Shown: positions 17,269 to 25,374 of the stretch, in pieces
How positions within the stretch are numbered: the stretch's first letter is position 1
Layout: each line of letters begins with the position of its first letter
Assembly: GCA_025941565.1 (NCBI GenBank)
Contig: JAPCYN010000001.1
Span: 62,001-126,000 of the forward strand
Reading direction: 5' to 3'
Length of the DNA stretch: 64,000 bases
DNA from: Legionella sp. 515359
Lineage (GTDB): Bacteria; Pseudomonadota; Gammaproteobacteria; Legionellales; Legionellaceae
Notes under the pieces: model-generated
The model's input: only the letters and a program-made list of their open reading frames with translations
Database searches by the model: none
What the model was told of the DNA's origin: nothing
Translations under genes and position numbers: made by a program

Positions 17269-20200
17269 TTACTCAGGCTTGTTTATTATTCGCGAGATCA
17301 TGAAATAAACGCCAGGAAGCACCAATAGAGTAAACAATGTACCTATGCATAAGCCTCCAATAAGCACAGTACCTAGAGCACGCCTGGCTTCAGCTCCGGC
17401 ATCATGTGACAGTACTAATGGGATGGCGCCAAAAACCATCGCCCCAGTAGTCATGAGGATAGGGCGTAACCTTAATGAACACGATTTTTTTATTGCATCT
17501 GCCAAGGCAAAGCCTTCTTTTTGTAATTGGTTTGCAAATTCTACAATTAAAATTCCATGCTTACTGATTAGTCCTATTAATGTGACCAGACCGACTTGGG
17601 TAAAAATATTTAGAGATTGCCCAAATAAGTAAGCGAATAAGAGTGCACCAAAACATGCTAAAGGTACGGTGAACAGAATGATGAGCGGGTAGACAAAGTT
17701 TTCAAATTGTGCTGCCAGGATGGCATAAATAAAGAGTATCGCTAAAGCAAATAACAAAACCATGGTATGCGATGATTCATTATACGCTTTGGCGGCACCA
17801 GCCCAACTTAATTTATACTGGTGAGGAAGATTTGCTTTAGTCAGTTCCAGTAATTTATTCATTCCTTTTTTAAAGGATTTTTGTTCCGATAATTGGGCAT
17901 ATAAGGTTGTCGAACGCATTTGATTGACATGTTCTAATGCAGTGGGTTGTGCACGTCTTTTCATTTGAGCCACTGAACCTAAAGAAACGCGTTTTCCAGA
18001 GGGGGTTGTGAGATAAAGTTCATCTAAAGTCCAGGGTTTGGACGTACCTTGCAAGGTTAGGTTATAAGACACGCCATCTTTTTGAAACGACATGGACTTA
18101 TCACTGCTGAAAAAAACTTCTATAGTTTTAGCTAATTGTGCAGGAGTCAATCTTAATTGAGCTAAGGCATTTTTATCTATATTTACAGAATATCCCATGG
18201 AGTCAAGGCGTAAATCATAGCGAGTAGAGGCGAACTCCTTGCTTTGATCCAATACTTTTTTCAATCGTTCTGTTGCATCAAATAATTGTCGGAAGTTTTC
18301 GGTGGTGGAAATGACGAGTTCCAGTTCCGAATTATTGCGGGCATCATCTACGCCAGGTAACCCAGAATCCCAGCTCCAGACAGAGGCATCAACCGAGGGT
18401 AATTGTTCCGTTTTAGGTTTTAATGAATTAACAATTTGTTCTGCAGAACGATGTCGTTGTTGGTGAGGTTTTAAGGGCATGACGATGCTGCTGCCCCAAT
18501 TTCCTAAAAAGGTTAATGTATTTTTCGCTTCAGGCACTTTACCAATGGACTGCTGCATCAGTTTTGTATTGGCTTCCAGGGTATCTAAGTTATCTCCGGA
18601 TAGAAGCGGCGTGTAGATTCCTATCAAACCGCGATCTTCTTTTGGAGCGGTTTCACCTGGCATTATTTTATAAAAGAGCATGCTCAGACTTAGTGATAGA
18701 AGAAGTATGAGTAGTGTTGTCTTTTCTCGGTACATGATGATGTTAAGTAATTGATAATAGTACTGAGCGAGTCTGCTGAGCCATCTATCTATGGCGGGCC
18801 ATAAATGCGTCGTATTTTTATGCAGAAACATGGCGCACATTAAAGGTGAAAGCGTCAGCGCTACTATTCCGGAGATGCACACACTTCCTGCCAGGGCTAC
18901 TGCAAACTCAATGAATAATTGCCCCATCATGCCATCAATCAAAGCGATTGGTGCATAAACACTGGTTAAAGTTAATGTCATGGCGATGATGGCAAAACCG
19001 ATTTGCTTTGAGCCTTTAAGTGCTGCATCCATAGGCGACAAATTATCTTCGATATGACGCCATATATTCTCAAGAACAATAATTGCATCATCTACAACCA
19101 AACCCACAGCCAATACCATAGCAAGAAGGGTCATTTGATTTATAGTAAATCCTGCAATTTTCAAAAATAATAAAGAGCCTAAAAGTGAAATCGGAATGGC
19201 AATTAATGGAATGATTGTGGCGCGTGCGTTTCGCAAAAAGATAAAAATGATGACCAAAACCAGGAAAATAGACTCAAGAATAGAAGATTGAATGTTTTTA
19301 AGAGATGCTTTAATAAATTCGGATTGATCAATAATGATTTTTGCTTTGATGTCATTTGGCATTCCTTTTTTCAAAGCGTTAAGTTCTTTACGCACACTTT
19401 GGGATACATCAATGGGATTCGCATCATTTGCACGATTAATCGCTAGTACTAATCCTGAATGACCATTGACTTTGACGCGAAACTGGTTGTTGTCCGTGGT
19501 TAATTGAATTTGAGCTAATGATTTAAGAAAAACAGGATGATGGTTTTGAGTTTTGATGACCAGATTTTCATAGTCCTCTGGAGTTTTTAATTCAAAATCA
19601 AGTGTAGTAGGGATTTTATTTTGATAATTGCCCGCAGGAAGAGATAGGCGGTTATTGGCAATGGCATTGGCAACTTCATCAACATTGATTCCAAAGGCAT
19701 ATAATTTTTTTTGATCGAGTTGAATGGCATAAGTGAAAGGTTGTCCCCATATATCGACAGAGGCTACTCCTTTAAGGCTACGGAACGTATTTTTCAGATT
19801 CAAATTGGCATAATGAGTGAGTTCTCCAAAATTTAAAGAAGAAGATTCCAGAGCGATTCCTATAAAAGGTAAGCCATCTGCCTGCCTTTGGCGTTCGATA
19901 ACAGGTGCCTTTGCCGTTGAAGGAAGTTGTGCTTGTGCTAATCGCGCTGCTTCATGGGTGGCATTCAGGGCTTTGTCCATAGACGTTCCTGGACGAAATC
20001 GTAGGGTAATGTATGAGCTTCCCGGATTAGAGCGCGAAGTCATTAACTCCAATCCTTCTACCCCAGCAAGCTGATCCTCGAGCACATTAGTTACTACAGA
20101 TTCGACTAATTCAGGGCTCGCATTGGGATAATAAGTATTTATTGTAATGACCGGAAAACTGATGTTGGGATATTCTCTCAGGGGTAATGAATGAAAACAC

Positions 20201-20280
20201 AATATTCCCAAGAGCAGAATCATGCAATTAAGAATAATTGCAATCACCGGATGTTTTAAAAAATAACGTGTAAAGTTCAT
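17269..20280 (-). CDS. RND efflux pump inner-membrane subunit
   Basis: This 1003-residue protein has the AcrB/HAE1-type layout: TM1 at the N terminus, a large periplasmic domain, a block of TMs from about residue 330, a second periplasmic domain, and a final TM block. Visible motifs include YPNISFPVITINTYYPNASPE at the N terminus, the proton-relay region VLAVGLVVDDAIIVLENI with tandem aspartates, and the C-terminal GLISKHGILIVEFANQ. It begins 10 bases after the membrane fusion protein gene. No outer-membrane channel gene is adjacent, so a TolC-like partner must come from elsewhere. The substrate is unknown. Confidence 0.92.
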   Translation of the reverse strand: MNFTRYFLKHPVIAIILNCMILLLGILCFHSLPLREYPNISFPVITINTYYPNASPELVESVVTNVLEDQLAGVEGLELMTSRSNPGSSYITLRFRPGTSMDKALNATHEAARLAQAQLPSTAKAPVIERQRQADGLPFIGIALESSSLNFGELTHYANLNLKNTFRSLKGVASVDIWGQPFTYAIQLDQKKLYAFGINVDEVANAIANNRLSLPAGNYQNKIPTTLDFELKTPEDYENLVIKTQNHHPVFLKSLAQIQLTTDNNQFRVKVNGHSGLVLAINRANDANPIDVSQSVRKELNALKKGMPNDIKAKIIIDQSEFIKASLKNIQSSILESIFLVLVIIFIFLRNARATIIPLIAIPISLLGSLLFLKIAGFTINQMTLLAMVLAVGLVVDDAIIVLENIWRHIEDNLSPMDAALKGSKQIGFAIIAMTLTLTSVYAPIALIDGMMGQLFIEFAVALAGSVCISGIVALTLSPLMCAMFLHKNTTHLWPAIDRWLSRLAQYYYQLLNIIMYREKTTLLILLLSLSLSMLFYKIMPGETAPKEDRGLIGIYTPLLSGDNLDTLEANTKLMQQSIGKVPEAKNTLTFLGNWGSSIVMPLKPHQQRHRSAEQIVNSLKPKTEQLPSVDASVWSWDSGLPGVDDARNNSELELVISTTENFRQLFDATERLKKVLDQSKEFASTRYDLRLDSMGYSVNIDKNALAQLRLTPAQLAKTIEVFFSSDKSMSFQKDGVSYNLTLQGTSKPWTLDELYLTTPSGKRVSLGSVAQMKRRAQPTALEHVNQMRSTTLYAQLSEQKSFKKGMNKLLELTKANLPHQYKLSWAGAAKAYNESSHTMVLLFALAILFIYAILAAQFENFVYPLIILFTVPLACFGALLFAYLFGQSLNIFTQVGLVTLIGLISKHGILIVEFANQLQKEGFALADAIKKSCSLRLRPILMTTGAMVFGAIPLVLSHDAGAEARRALGTVLIGGLCIGTLFTLLVLPGVYFMISRIINKPE

Positions 20281-20290
20281 AACAGGATGA

Positions 20291-21346
20291 TTAACCTTTA
20301 TAAATTGAGACTTCCAGCCCTGGATATAATCGTTCAGGGCTTTTACTCACGATTTGATCCCCGGATTTTAATCCTGAAATAATTTCTACCTTATCTTTCT
20401 CCTGTATCCCTGTTTTGACTGCTGCAAGTTCTACTTTTTTATCAACTATCCTATAGACATGAGTTTTACCTTGTTTGAGAAATAATGCTTGTGTGGGAAT
20501 GACCAGTACTCCTGTTTTTTTATTCATGACGAGTTGGCCAGACACGCTGGTTCCTACTAAGCAATGTGTACATTGGATATCCACATCCGCAGGGCACATA
20601 TGTGTTTCATCATCTATCATTTTTTGCACATGACTTAAATGATAAAGTTGGTTCAATATATAAATTGGCTGGTTCTCTTCAATTGAATGATTATTAGTAC
20701 AGGGAATATCAATCTCAACGGTTAATGAGTTCGGATCATAAATAGTAACTACAGGTGCACCTTCAGTTACTTGTGCTCCTTCTTTAATTTTAAACGCCCC
20801 AATTACGCCGTTAAATGGCGCATAAAAACGCATGTTTTTTAATTCAATTTTTGTTCTGGCTTTTTCTTTTTGTGAATCGATCCAGATTCTTTTTTTCTCC
20901 TCTACTTCTCTTGCACTGACAAATCCTGTTTTTTGCAAATTTTTGAGTCGTTGATATTGAGTGTTTTCCAGTTGTTCTGTTTCTTTAGAGAGTTGATAGC
21001 TTCTTTCAATGTCTGGATTGGTTATTTTGGCAATTAAGTCACCTTTATTAACTGTCTGGCCTGAAGTCATGAGGGTATCAAGCATTCCTGACCCTTTGGC
21101 AACAAGAACAGTTGCATGTTTAGGACGTATGGTTCCTATAAGCTTTATCTTTTGTTCAATGATAGATGGTGTTACGGTAACAATTTCGACTATTTTAGGC
21201 GGTGAGGGAGGGGATATTTTCGTGTGCTCATAGAATATAGAGTAAATGCCCAAGACAGTCAGCAGTATGCTCGATAATACTCCAATAATCTTATATTTTG
21301 AAAAGAGAAGAGTACGTATTTTTTGGATAATTAATTGCGAACTCAT
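20291..21346 (-). CDS. RND efflux membrane fusion protein
   Basis: The 351-residue protein has one N-terminal membrane segment (about residues 20-35). After it come the lipoyl/barrel-sandwich halves (RPKHATVLVAKGSGMLDTL and MRFYAPFNGVIGAFKIKEGAQV) around a short helical hairpin, then a beta-barrel and a C-terminal GLKSGDQIVSKSPERL. It links the inner-membrane pump (next gene, 10 bases on) to an outer-membrane channel. Its ATG overlaps the stop of hemH (ATGA), so translation is coupled. A cysteine-rich stretch, MCPADVDIQCTHCLVG, lies near residue 240 and is unusual for this family. Confidence 0.9.
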   Translation of the reverse strand: MSSQLIIQKIRTLLFSKYKIIGVLSSILLTVLGIYSIFYEHTKISPPSPPKIVEIVTVTPSIIEQKIKLIGTIRPKHATVLVAKGSGMLDTLMTSGQTVNKGDLIAKITNPDIERSYQLSKETEQLENTQYQRLKNLQKTGFVSAREVEEKKRIWIDSQKEKARTKIELKNMRFYAPFNGVIGAFKIKEGAQVTEGAPVVTIYDPNSLTVEIDIPCTNNHSIEENQPIYILNQLYHLSHVQKMIDDETHMCPADVDIQCTHCLVGTSVSGQLVMNKKTGVLVIPTQALFLKQGKTHVYRIVDKKVELAAVKTGIQEKDKVEIISGLKSGDQIVSKSPERLYPGLEVSIYKG

Positions 21347-22362
21347 GAGATGCTCCTATACTGGGAATCGGATTGCATCTGCGTCATAGTGATTACAGCT
21401 TTTATCCATAAAGGATCGGTGTTCATACTGGGAATGACAATTAACTCTTTACCACCAAGTGTTATCCATTGTTGTTTAAGGCGGATGCCTATTTCTTCCA
21501 GTGTTTCCAAACAGTCAGCTACAAAAGAAGGACAAACAATAATCAGTTTTTTAATCCCCTTGGCAATCAATTCAGCAAGAATTTGATCTGTATAAGGTTT
21601 TACCCAAGGAGTTTTACCCAGTCTTGATTGAAAAGCGGTAGTGTAATTATGAATAGAGAGGCCCAGCTCACCTGCTAATAAACGACTGCTCTCATAGCAC
21701 TGGGCTCTGTAACAACCCTGGATGTCATCTGTTAGCGCAGGGCAAGATTCAGTGCAAATGGATTTACAGCTGCTTTTAGTAATCTGGCGTTCAGGAATTC
21801 CGTGATAACTAAAGAGAACATGGGTTTGATCTTGAAGATAAGTTTTAATAATCTGGGTTTGTGCTTTAAGGTACGCAGGATGTTGAAAAAAATCACTAAT
21901 GAGTGTGATTGATGGAATCAGATCCCAGCTGCTCAAAATGCGCATGACTTCTGCAAGAGATGATCCATTGGCCGCTGATGAGTATTGTGGGTATAAAGGC
22001 AAAATGGTAATGGATTCGCACTGCTTTAACTGATTTAAAGCAGTGCCGATAGACGGTTGCCCATACCGCATGCCAAGAGCAACTCTATTTTCTGGTCCAA
22101 TTTCTTTTTGTATCTTGTTCACTAAATTCTGACTATGGAATAGTAAAGGAGAGCCCTGTTCAGTCCATATGGATTGATACGCTTCGGCAGAACGTTTTGA
22201 GCGGAAAGGCAAGATAAACGCATACACTAACACATAGCGAAGTAAGGCGGGCAGATCGATAACTCGTTTATCGGTAAGAAATTCGCGCAAATAACTCCTG
22301 ACAGATGAAGTATCTGTATTGTTAGGAGTACCAAGATTTATAAGTAATAAACCACGCTTCAT
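21343..22362 (-). CDS. hemH: ferrochelatase
   Basis: HemH inserts ferrous iron into protoporphyrin IX, the last step of heme B synthesis. The N terminus MKRGLLLINLGTPNN is the standard ferrochelatase start, so I choose the ATG at 22362. A longer frame from 22404 adds 14 residues without a better ribosome binding site. The active-site histidine is in LFSYHGIPERQI, and the C-terminal CPSFVADCLETLEEI region with its acidic residues is intact. The stop overlaps the start of the membrane fusion gene, so heme synthesis and an efflux pump share one transcript. Confidence 0.94.
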   Translation of the reverse strand: MKRGLLLINLGTPNNTDTSSVRSYLREFLTDKRVIDLPALLRYVLVYAFILPFRSKRSAEAYQSIWTEQGSPLLFHSQNLVNKIQKEIGPENRVALGMRYGQPSIGTALNQLKQCESITILPLYPQYSSAANGSSLAEVMRILSSWDLIPSITLISDFFQHPAYLKAQTQIIKTYLQDQTHVLFSYHGIPERQITKSSCKSICTESCPALTDDIQGCYRAQCYESSRLLAGELGLSIHNYTTAFQSRLGKTPWVKPYTDQILAELIAKGIKKLIIVCPSFVADCLETLEEIGIRLKQQWITLGGKELIVIPSMNTDPLWIKAVITMTQMQSDSQYRSIS

Positions 22363-22493
22363 CGGCAATTTACTGACCTTAAATAGAATAAGGTCATCAT
22401 ACATGAAGATGATTTTTAATTCAGTATTTGATCGAAATTTAGTCGTCTACTGGGCTTATGGACGCAGCACCACGATGATACTGCGTTACTTAA

Positions 22494-22721
22494 TTAAGCC
22501 ATTTCAACATCAGCATTTTCAAGCACAATTACATTAGCTGCATGCAGGCCTTTATCACCATGCTCTACATCGTAGTTGACTACTTGCCCGGGAACTAATG
22601 TTTTGTAACCCGTGCCATGAATCGACGAGAAATGAACAAAAATGTCATCGCCACCATTTTCTGGAATAATAAAACCCCAACCTTTGGCATTATTAAACCA
22701 TTTAACTTCACCTTTAGCCAT
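22494..22721 (-). CDS. cold-shock domain protein (CspA family)
   Basis: This 75-residue single-domain protein has both RNA-binding motifs: RNP1 as KGWGFI and RNP2 as [19 protein letters not shown] start and the C-terminal [12 protein letters not shown] also fit CspA-type nucleic acid chaperones. The gene has a GGAGG-type site (RC of CCTCC at 22730) before its ATG. The C-terminal tail ADVEMA is slightly longer than in E. coli CspA. It is probably transcribed alone; a 250-base gap separates it from the divergent small gene at 22972. Confidence 0.94.
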   Translation of the reverse strand: MAKGEVKWFNNAKGWGFIIPENGGDDIFVHFSSIHGTGYKTLVPGQVVNYDVEHGDKGLHAANVIVLENADVEMA

Positions 22722-22971
22722 ATTTCCTCCTTTTTAGAGCCTCATAACCTAGACTCTATCGTTTCTCAATCGCTCTGACTTTTTGTGTCAGTTGAGCAAT
22801 TTCATTCATCCTTAAATGACAATTGAACCTATTTTCTTATAGGTTGCTTTAACATAACGTAAAATAGACTCACTACTCAATAGTATTTTTTATAAAAAAT
22901 ATAATTGTTTTAATAATTCCTTAAGTTGTTTATGCTAACTTATTAGTATAGGTGTCATAGGAGGAGTTCAG

Positions 22972-23196
22972 ATGAGTCAATACAGTACTTCTAAAATGTT
23001 AGGAAAACTGGCTGCTGGGCAAAGCAATTCCCGTTGTGAGGTCTCGCAGGAAACAGAGCAGGTTGGACAAGAATTTGCTGTACCTCGATTAACACCCTCT
23101 GCAAAACTATCTGAGGAATTAGAAATGAAAAACGTCCTGAATAACATCTTAGGGCCGTCATTTTCCAAAGGATATTCTCCAATGGATAAAAAATAA
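22972..23196 (+). CDS. small protein of unknown function upstream of icmT
   Basis: This 74-residue protein is unrecognised. It has a near-ideal ribosome binding site (AGGAGG about 9 bases before the ATG) and is followed by a good terminator, which argues that it is expressed. It is hydrophilic, with no membrane segment. The N-terminal half is rich in Ser/Gln/Gly (MLGKLAAGQSNSRC) and the C-terminal part looks helical (SAKLSEELEMKNVLNNILG). A minus-strand frame of similar length overlaps it but lacks an equivalent ribosome binding site. Its place at the edge of the Dot/Icm block makes a link to secretion possible but unproven. Confidence 0.65.
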   Translation: MSQYSTSKMLGKLAAGQSNSRCEVSQETEQVGQEFAVPRLTPSAKLSEELEMKNVLNNILGPSFSKGYSPMDKK

Positions 23197-23244
23197 TTCG
23201 TTAATTGTCATCCGTATACAATAAGCAATCATCCGTAATCTTAG

Positions 23245-23275
23245 ATCCTCTCTTAATCGGAGAGGGTTATTTTTC
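23245..23275 (+). terminator. rho-independent terminator after the small gene
   Basis: CCTCTC (23247-23252) pairs with GAGAGG (23260-23265) over a 7-base loop, followed by GTTATTTTT. It separates the small gene from icmT. Confidence 0.8.
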
Positions 23276-23418
23276 AAATGTTAATCCATAACCATAATAT
23301 TTATTAAAAGTACGAATTGTAGTAAAAAAATATTATAATATTATTAAAATACAAAGGTGCTAAAGCCTGTTTTTAAGTATATACTTTTAAAAAGGGCTAT
23401 TATTTTTGAGGCTTAAAC

Positions 23419-23676
23419 ATGGCAGGATTTGCTGAAACTGCACATTGGAGAGATTCCGCTCGAAGTGCTCGCTTTTTTATAGTTGATGCTCGAGCCGCAT
23501 TTCCTATTTTTTTATTTCTAATGCATATTAGGATATGGACAGGGGTACTTGTTTTAATCTCCGCAGTGTTTTTTGGCATCATTGAACATTATGGTTTTAC
23601 AGTGCCGGTTTTTTTAAGGTGGATAAGAACCACTTTGGCTGGATCGCTAAAGTCTGCAAAACCGTGGTGGCGATAG
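23419..23676 (+). CDS. icmT: Dot/Icm protein IcmT
   Basis: This 85-residue inner-membrane protein starts MAGFAETAHWRDSARSARFF, with two close hydrophobic segments (about residues 28-60). IcmT is part of the Dot/Icm type IVB system; in L. pneumophila its loss affects intracellular growth and egress by pore formation. A GAGG lies about 9 bases before the ATG. icmS starts 2 bases after its stop, so the pair is coupled. Identification rests on sequence and on its position as first gene of the cluster. Confidence 0.93.
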   Translation: MAGFAETAHWRDSARSARFFIVDARAAFPIFLFLMHIRIWTGVLVLISAVFFGIIEHYGFTVPVFLRWIRTTLAGSLKSAKPWWR

Positions 23677-23677
23677 C

Positions 23678-24022
23678 ATGGAAAGAAATATTAGTAAATG
23701 CTTGTCGGTTATTGCGGCCAGTTTAAATGCAAAATTTTATCTTAATGATCGATTTGTAAGTTTTGAGGAGGTATTTGCTGATACGGGTTTGTTACCAGCA
23801 ATTGCGAAACGAGCAGATCAATTGTGTTCCTTATGTTTAGGGTATGGATTAGGGGCTTCATTTGATGAGGCAGAAGGTGCCTTATTAGGACTCAGGGTTG
23901 TTTTTGATGAAGTAACACCAAATGTTTTACGTTTGTTATGTATGACTGATGTGTTGAACGAATTGATTCAAGGTGGACCGAGTCGTGATTATACCCCATT
24001 GGATGAGTTGATGTACGACTAG
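23678..24022 (+). CDS. icmS: Dot/Icm adaptor IcmS
   Basis: IcmS is a small acidic cytosolic protein (114 residues, the L. pneumophila length) that pairs with IcmW. It binds many effectors and docks them on the DotL C-terminal tail. The sequence is soluble, with no membrane segment, and shows the conserved helical body LCLGYGLGASFDEAEGALLGLRVVFDEV. It begins 2 bases after the icmT stop. IcmW is encoded elsewhere, as usual. Confidence 0.94.
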   Translation: MERNISKCLSVIAASLNAKFYLNDRFVSFEEVFADTGLLPAIAKRADQLCSLCLGYGLGASFDEAEGALLGLRVVFDEVTPNVLRLLCMTDVLNELIQGGPSRDYTPLDELMYD

Positions 24023-24044
24023 GTGTGTTTTATTAAAGTATATT

Positions 24045-24060
24045 GTAAAGAAATCGAAAG
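24045..24060 (+). promoter_or_regulatory. possible CpxR half-site pair upstream of the FIR gene
   Basis: GTAAA (24045-24049) is followed after five bases by CGAAAG, a partial match to the GTAAA-N5-GTAAA CpxR box. In L. pneumophila icmR is a direct CpxR target, so position and sequence agree, but the second half matches only three of five bases. Confidence 0.35.
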
Positions 24061-24143
24061 CTCTGATAATTTTGAATACATTTGCAATTTATTTTGATAA
24101 ACTATGTTTATTAAAGATTTTTTTATGATTTAGGGGTGTCGCG

Positions 24144-24524
24144 ATGGCATTTTCAAAAGACGATAATAAGGTTGGCTTTTTTACTCCTGTGCCTGGCTCT
24201 GCTGGAGATGCGCCTAAGGAAGAAGTGACTCGAGGCATTAAGGCATTACAGGCAACTATTGAACGTATGGAGTCAGTCGTTTCGGTAAAAGGTGGCGTTA
24301 TAGGCGATCTTCAAGCTGGAAGTGACAAGCTTGCTATCATAAACGATGTAGTAAGTGCCTCACCAGAGCAAGCGATGCAAGTTCTCCAAGAAGCGACGCA
24401 AAAACATGAAACTCAGCATAGCATTCAAGATACTAAGCGAAATCTTCAAGAAGCTAGGCAAAGTCACGAGACAGTTGAAGAAAACCGCGCTGAAAATGAA
24501 ACCAGCGTAGGAATGAAGTATTAA
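24144..24524 (+). CDS. functional homologue of IcmR (FIR protein), IcmQ partner
   Basis: The 126-residue protein occupies the icmR position between icmS and icmQ, yet I see no clear similarity to L. pneumophila IcmR (about 120 residues). Legionella species are known to encode diverse FIR proteins here that all bind and control IcmQ, the pore-forming partner. It has no signal or membrane segment. The first 30 residues are flexible (FFTPVPGSAGDAPKEE). After that come strongly helical, glutamine- and glutamate-rich segments (IKALQATIERMESVV and QVLQEATQKHETQHS, then TKRNLQEARQSHETVEENRAENE), consistent with the helix-bundle mode of IcmR. A strong terminator follows it. FIR assignment is by position and character, not by sequence match. 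Confidence 0.8.
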   Translation: MAFSKDDNKVGFFTPVPGSAGDAPKEEVTRGIKALQATIERMESVVSVKGGVIGDLQAGSDKLAIINDVVSASPEQAMQVLQEATQKHETQHSIQDTKRNLQEARQSHETVEENRAENETSVGMKY

Positions 24525-24555
24525 TCTCTCGATTAAATTTTAATCATTTTTCATA

Positions 24556-24596
24556 TTCACAAAGAGATTGCGATCTCTTTGTGAATTTTATCTTTT
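24556..24596 (+). terminator. strong rho-independent terminator between FIR gene and icmQ
   Basis: TTCACAAAGAGAT (24556-24568) and ATCTCTTTGTGAA (24573-24585) form a perfect 13-bp stem with a 4-base loop, followed by TTTTATCTTTTTT. It should stop most transcripts of the FIR gene before icmQ. Confidence 0.88.
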
Positions 24597-24680
24597 TTAT
24601 ATACATAAAAATTACTGTTATACTCCTAAGTATTGCATTTGGTTTTTTGCAGGGTTCTTATTAAGGTTACATTTGACGTT

Positions 24681-25259
24681 ATGAAAAAAGATGATTTCAG
24701 AGAAGAGCATAATGACGCGATTCTTAAGGCATTGGATTATGCAATTCAAAGTGGACCTTGGGATAAGTCGAATTTTCTACGATCAATTGGAAATCGTTTA
24801 ATCGGAATTCGTGATAGTTTTTCAAAAAAAATTAATGCACGCAGTCAAGCACAAATTCAATCGGATACCCATTTAGCAAATCGTCTTGCTCTAAGAAGTA
24901 GTCAGCAAGAAGTTTTTGTTTCTTTATATTCTTCGGATGGCTCCAATCTTCAATCTTGGGAAAGGATAATCGCTAATTTACCGCGTCAAATGATTTCTCG
25001 TCCAATCTATGCCAATGAAGAGCAGGTAACGGCTTTAATCAAATTAAAAGAAAACAAACAGAATGAAGCTTATGTGGCTATCTATATCAATAAAACAGAT
25101 ATTATTCCCTTATCGCCGGATAAAACTTTGGTTGACCGATTAGGGAGCACCCTATTAACACTTAAGGATAGATCACTCGACGTAGAGAACATCACCCGTT
25201 TTATTCATCTAAGTGGGGTTTATAAATATTCACGCGGCCGGTTGATTAAGGAACAGTGA
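24681..25259 (+). CDS. icmQ: Dot/Icm protein IcmQ
   Basis: IcmQ (192 residues here, 191 in L. pneumophila) can insert in membranes and form pores, and its activity is held in check by IcmR or a FIR protein. In L. pneumophila its C-terminal domain binds NAD+. The N terminus MKKDDFREEHNDAILKALDYAI and the SGPWDKSNFLRSIGNRL segment match the family. The C-terminal half (AYVAIYINKTDIIPLS) has the alternating strand pattern of the second domain. I take the ATG at 24681 rather than the frame start at 24633, because it gives the family N terminus and length. No good Shine-Dalgarno sequence is visible. Confidence 0.92.
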   Translation: MKKDDFREEHNDAILKALDYAIQSGPWDKSNFLRSIGNRLIGIRDSFSKKINARSQAQIQSDTHLANRLALRSSQQEVFVSLYSSDGSNLQSWERIIANLPRQMISRPIYANEEQVTALIKLKENKQNEAYVAIYINKTDIIPLSPDKTLVDRLGSTLLTLKDRSLDVENITRFIHLSGVYKYSRGRLIKEQ

Positions 25260-25374
25260 TCCTGTTTTAACATGTTTCCTTGTAATGTGTATCGATATAC
25301 TTGCGAATCGCTCGCAAAATTATCCTAGAGCAGTATATACTTAGAGGAAACAAACTATTTTGAAGTAATCACTA

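Noticed and set aside
22977-23182. Minus-strand frames of 63 residues over the small gene before icmT
   Set aside because: The plus-strand frame has an AGGAGG site and a downstream terminator; the reverse frames have neither.
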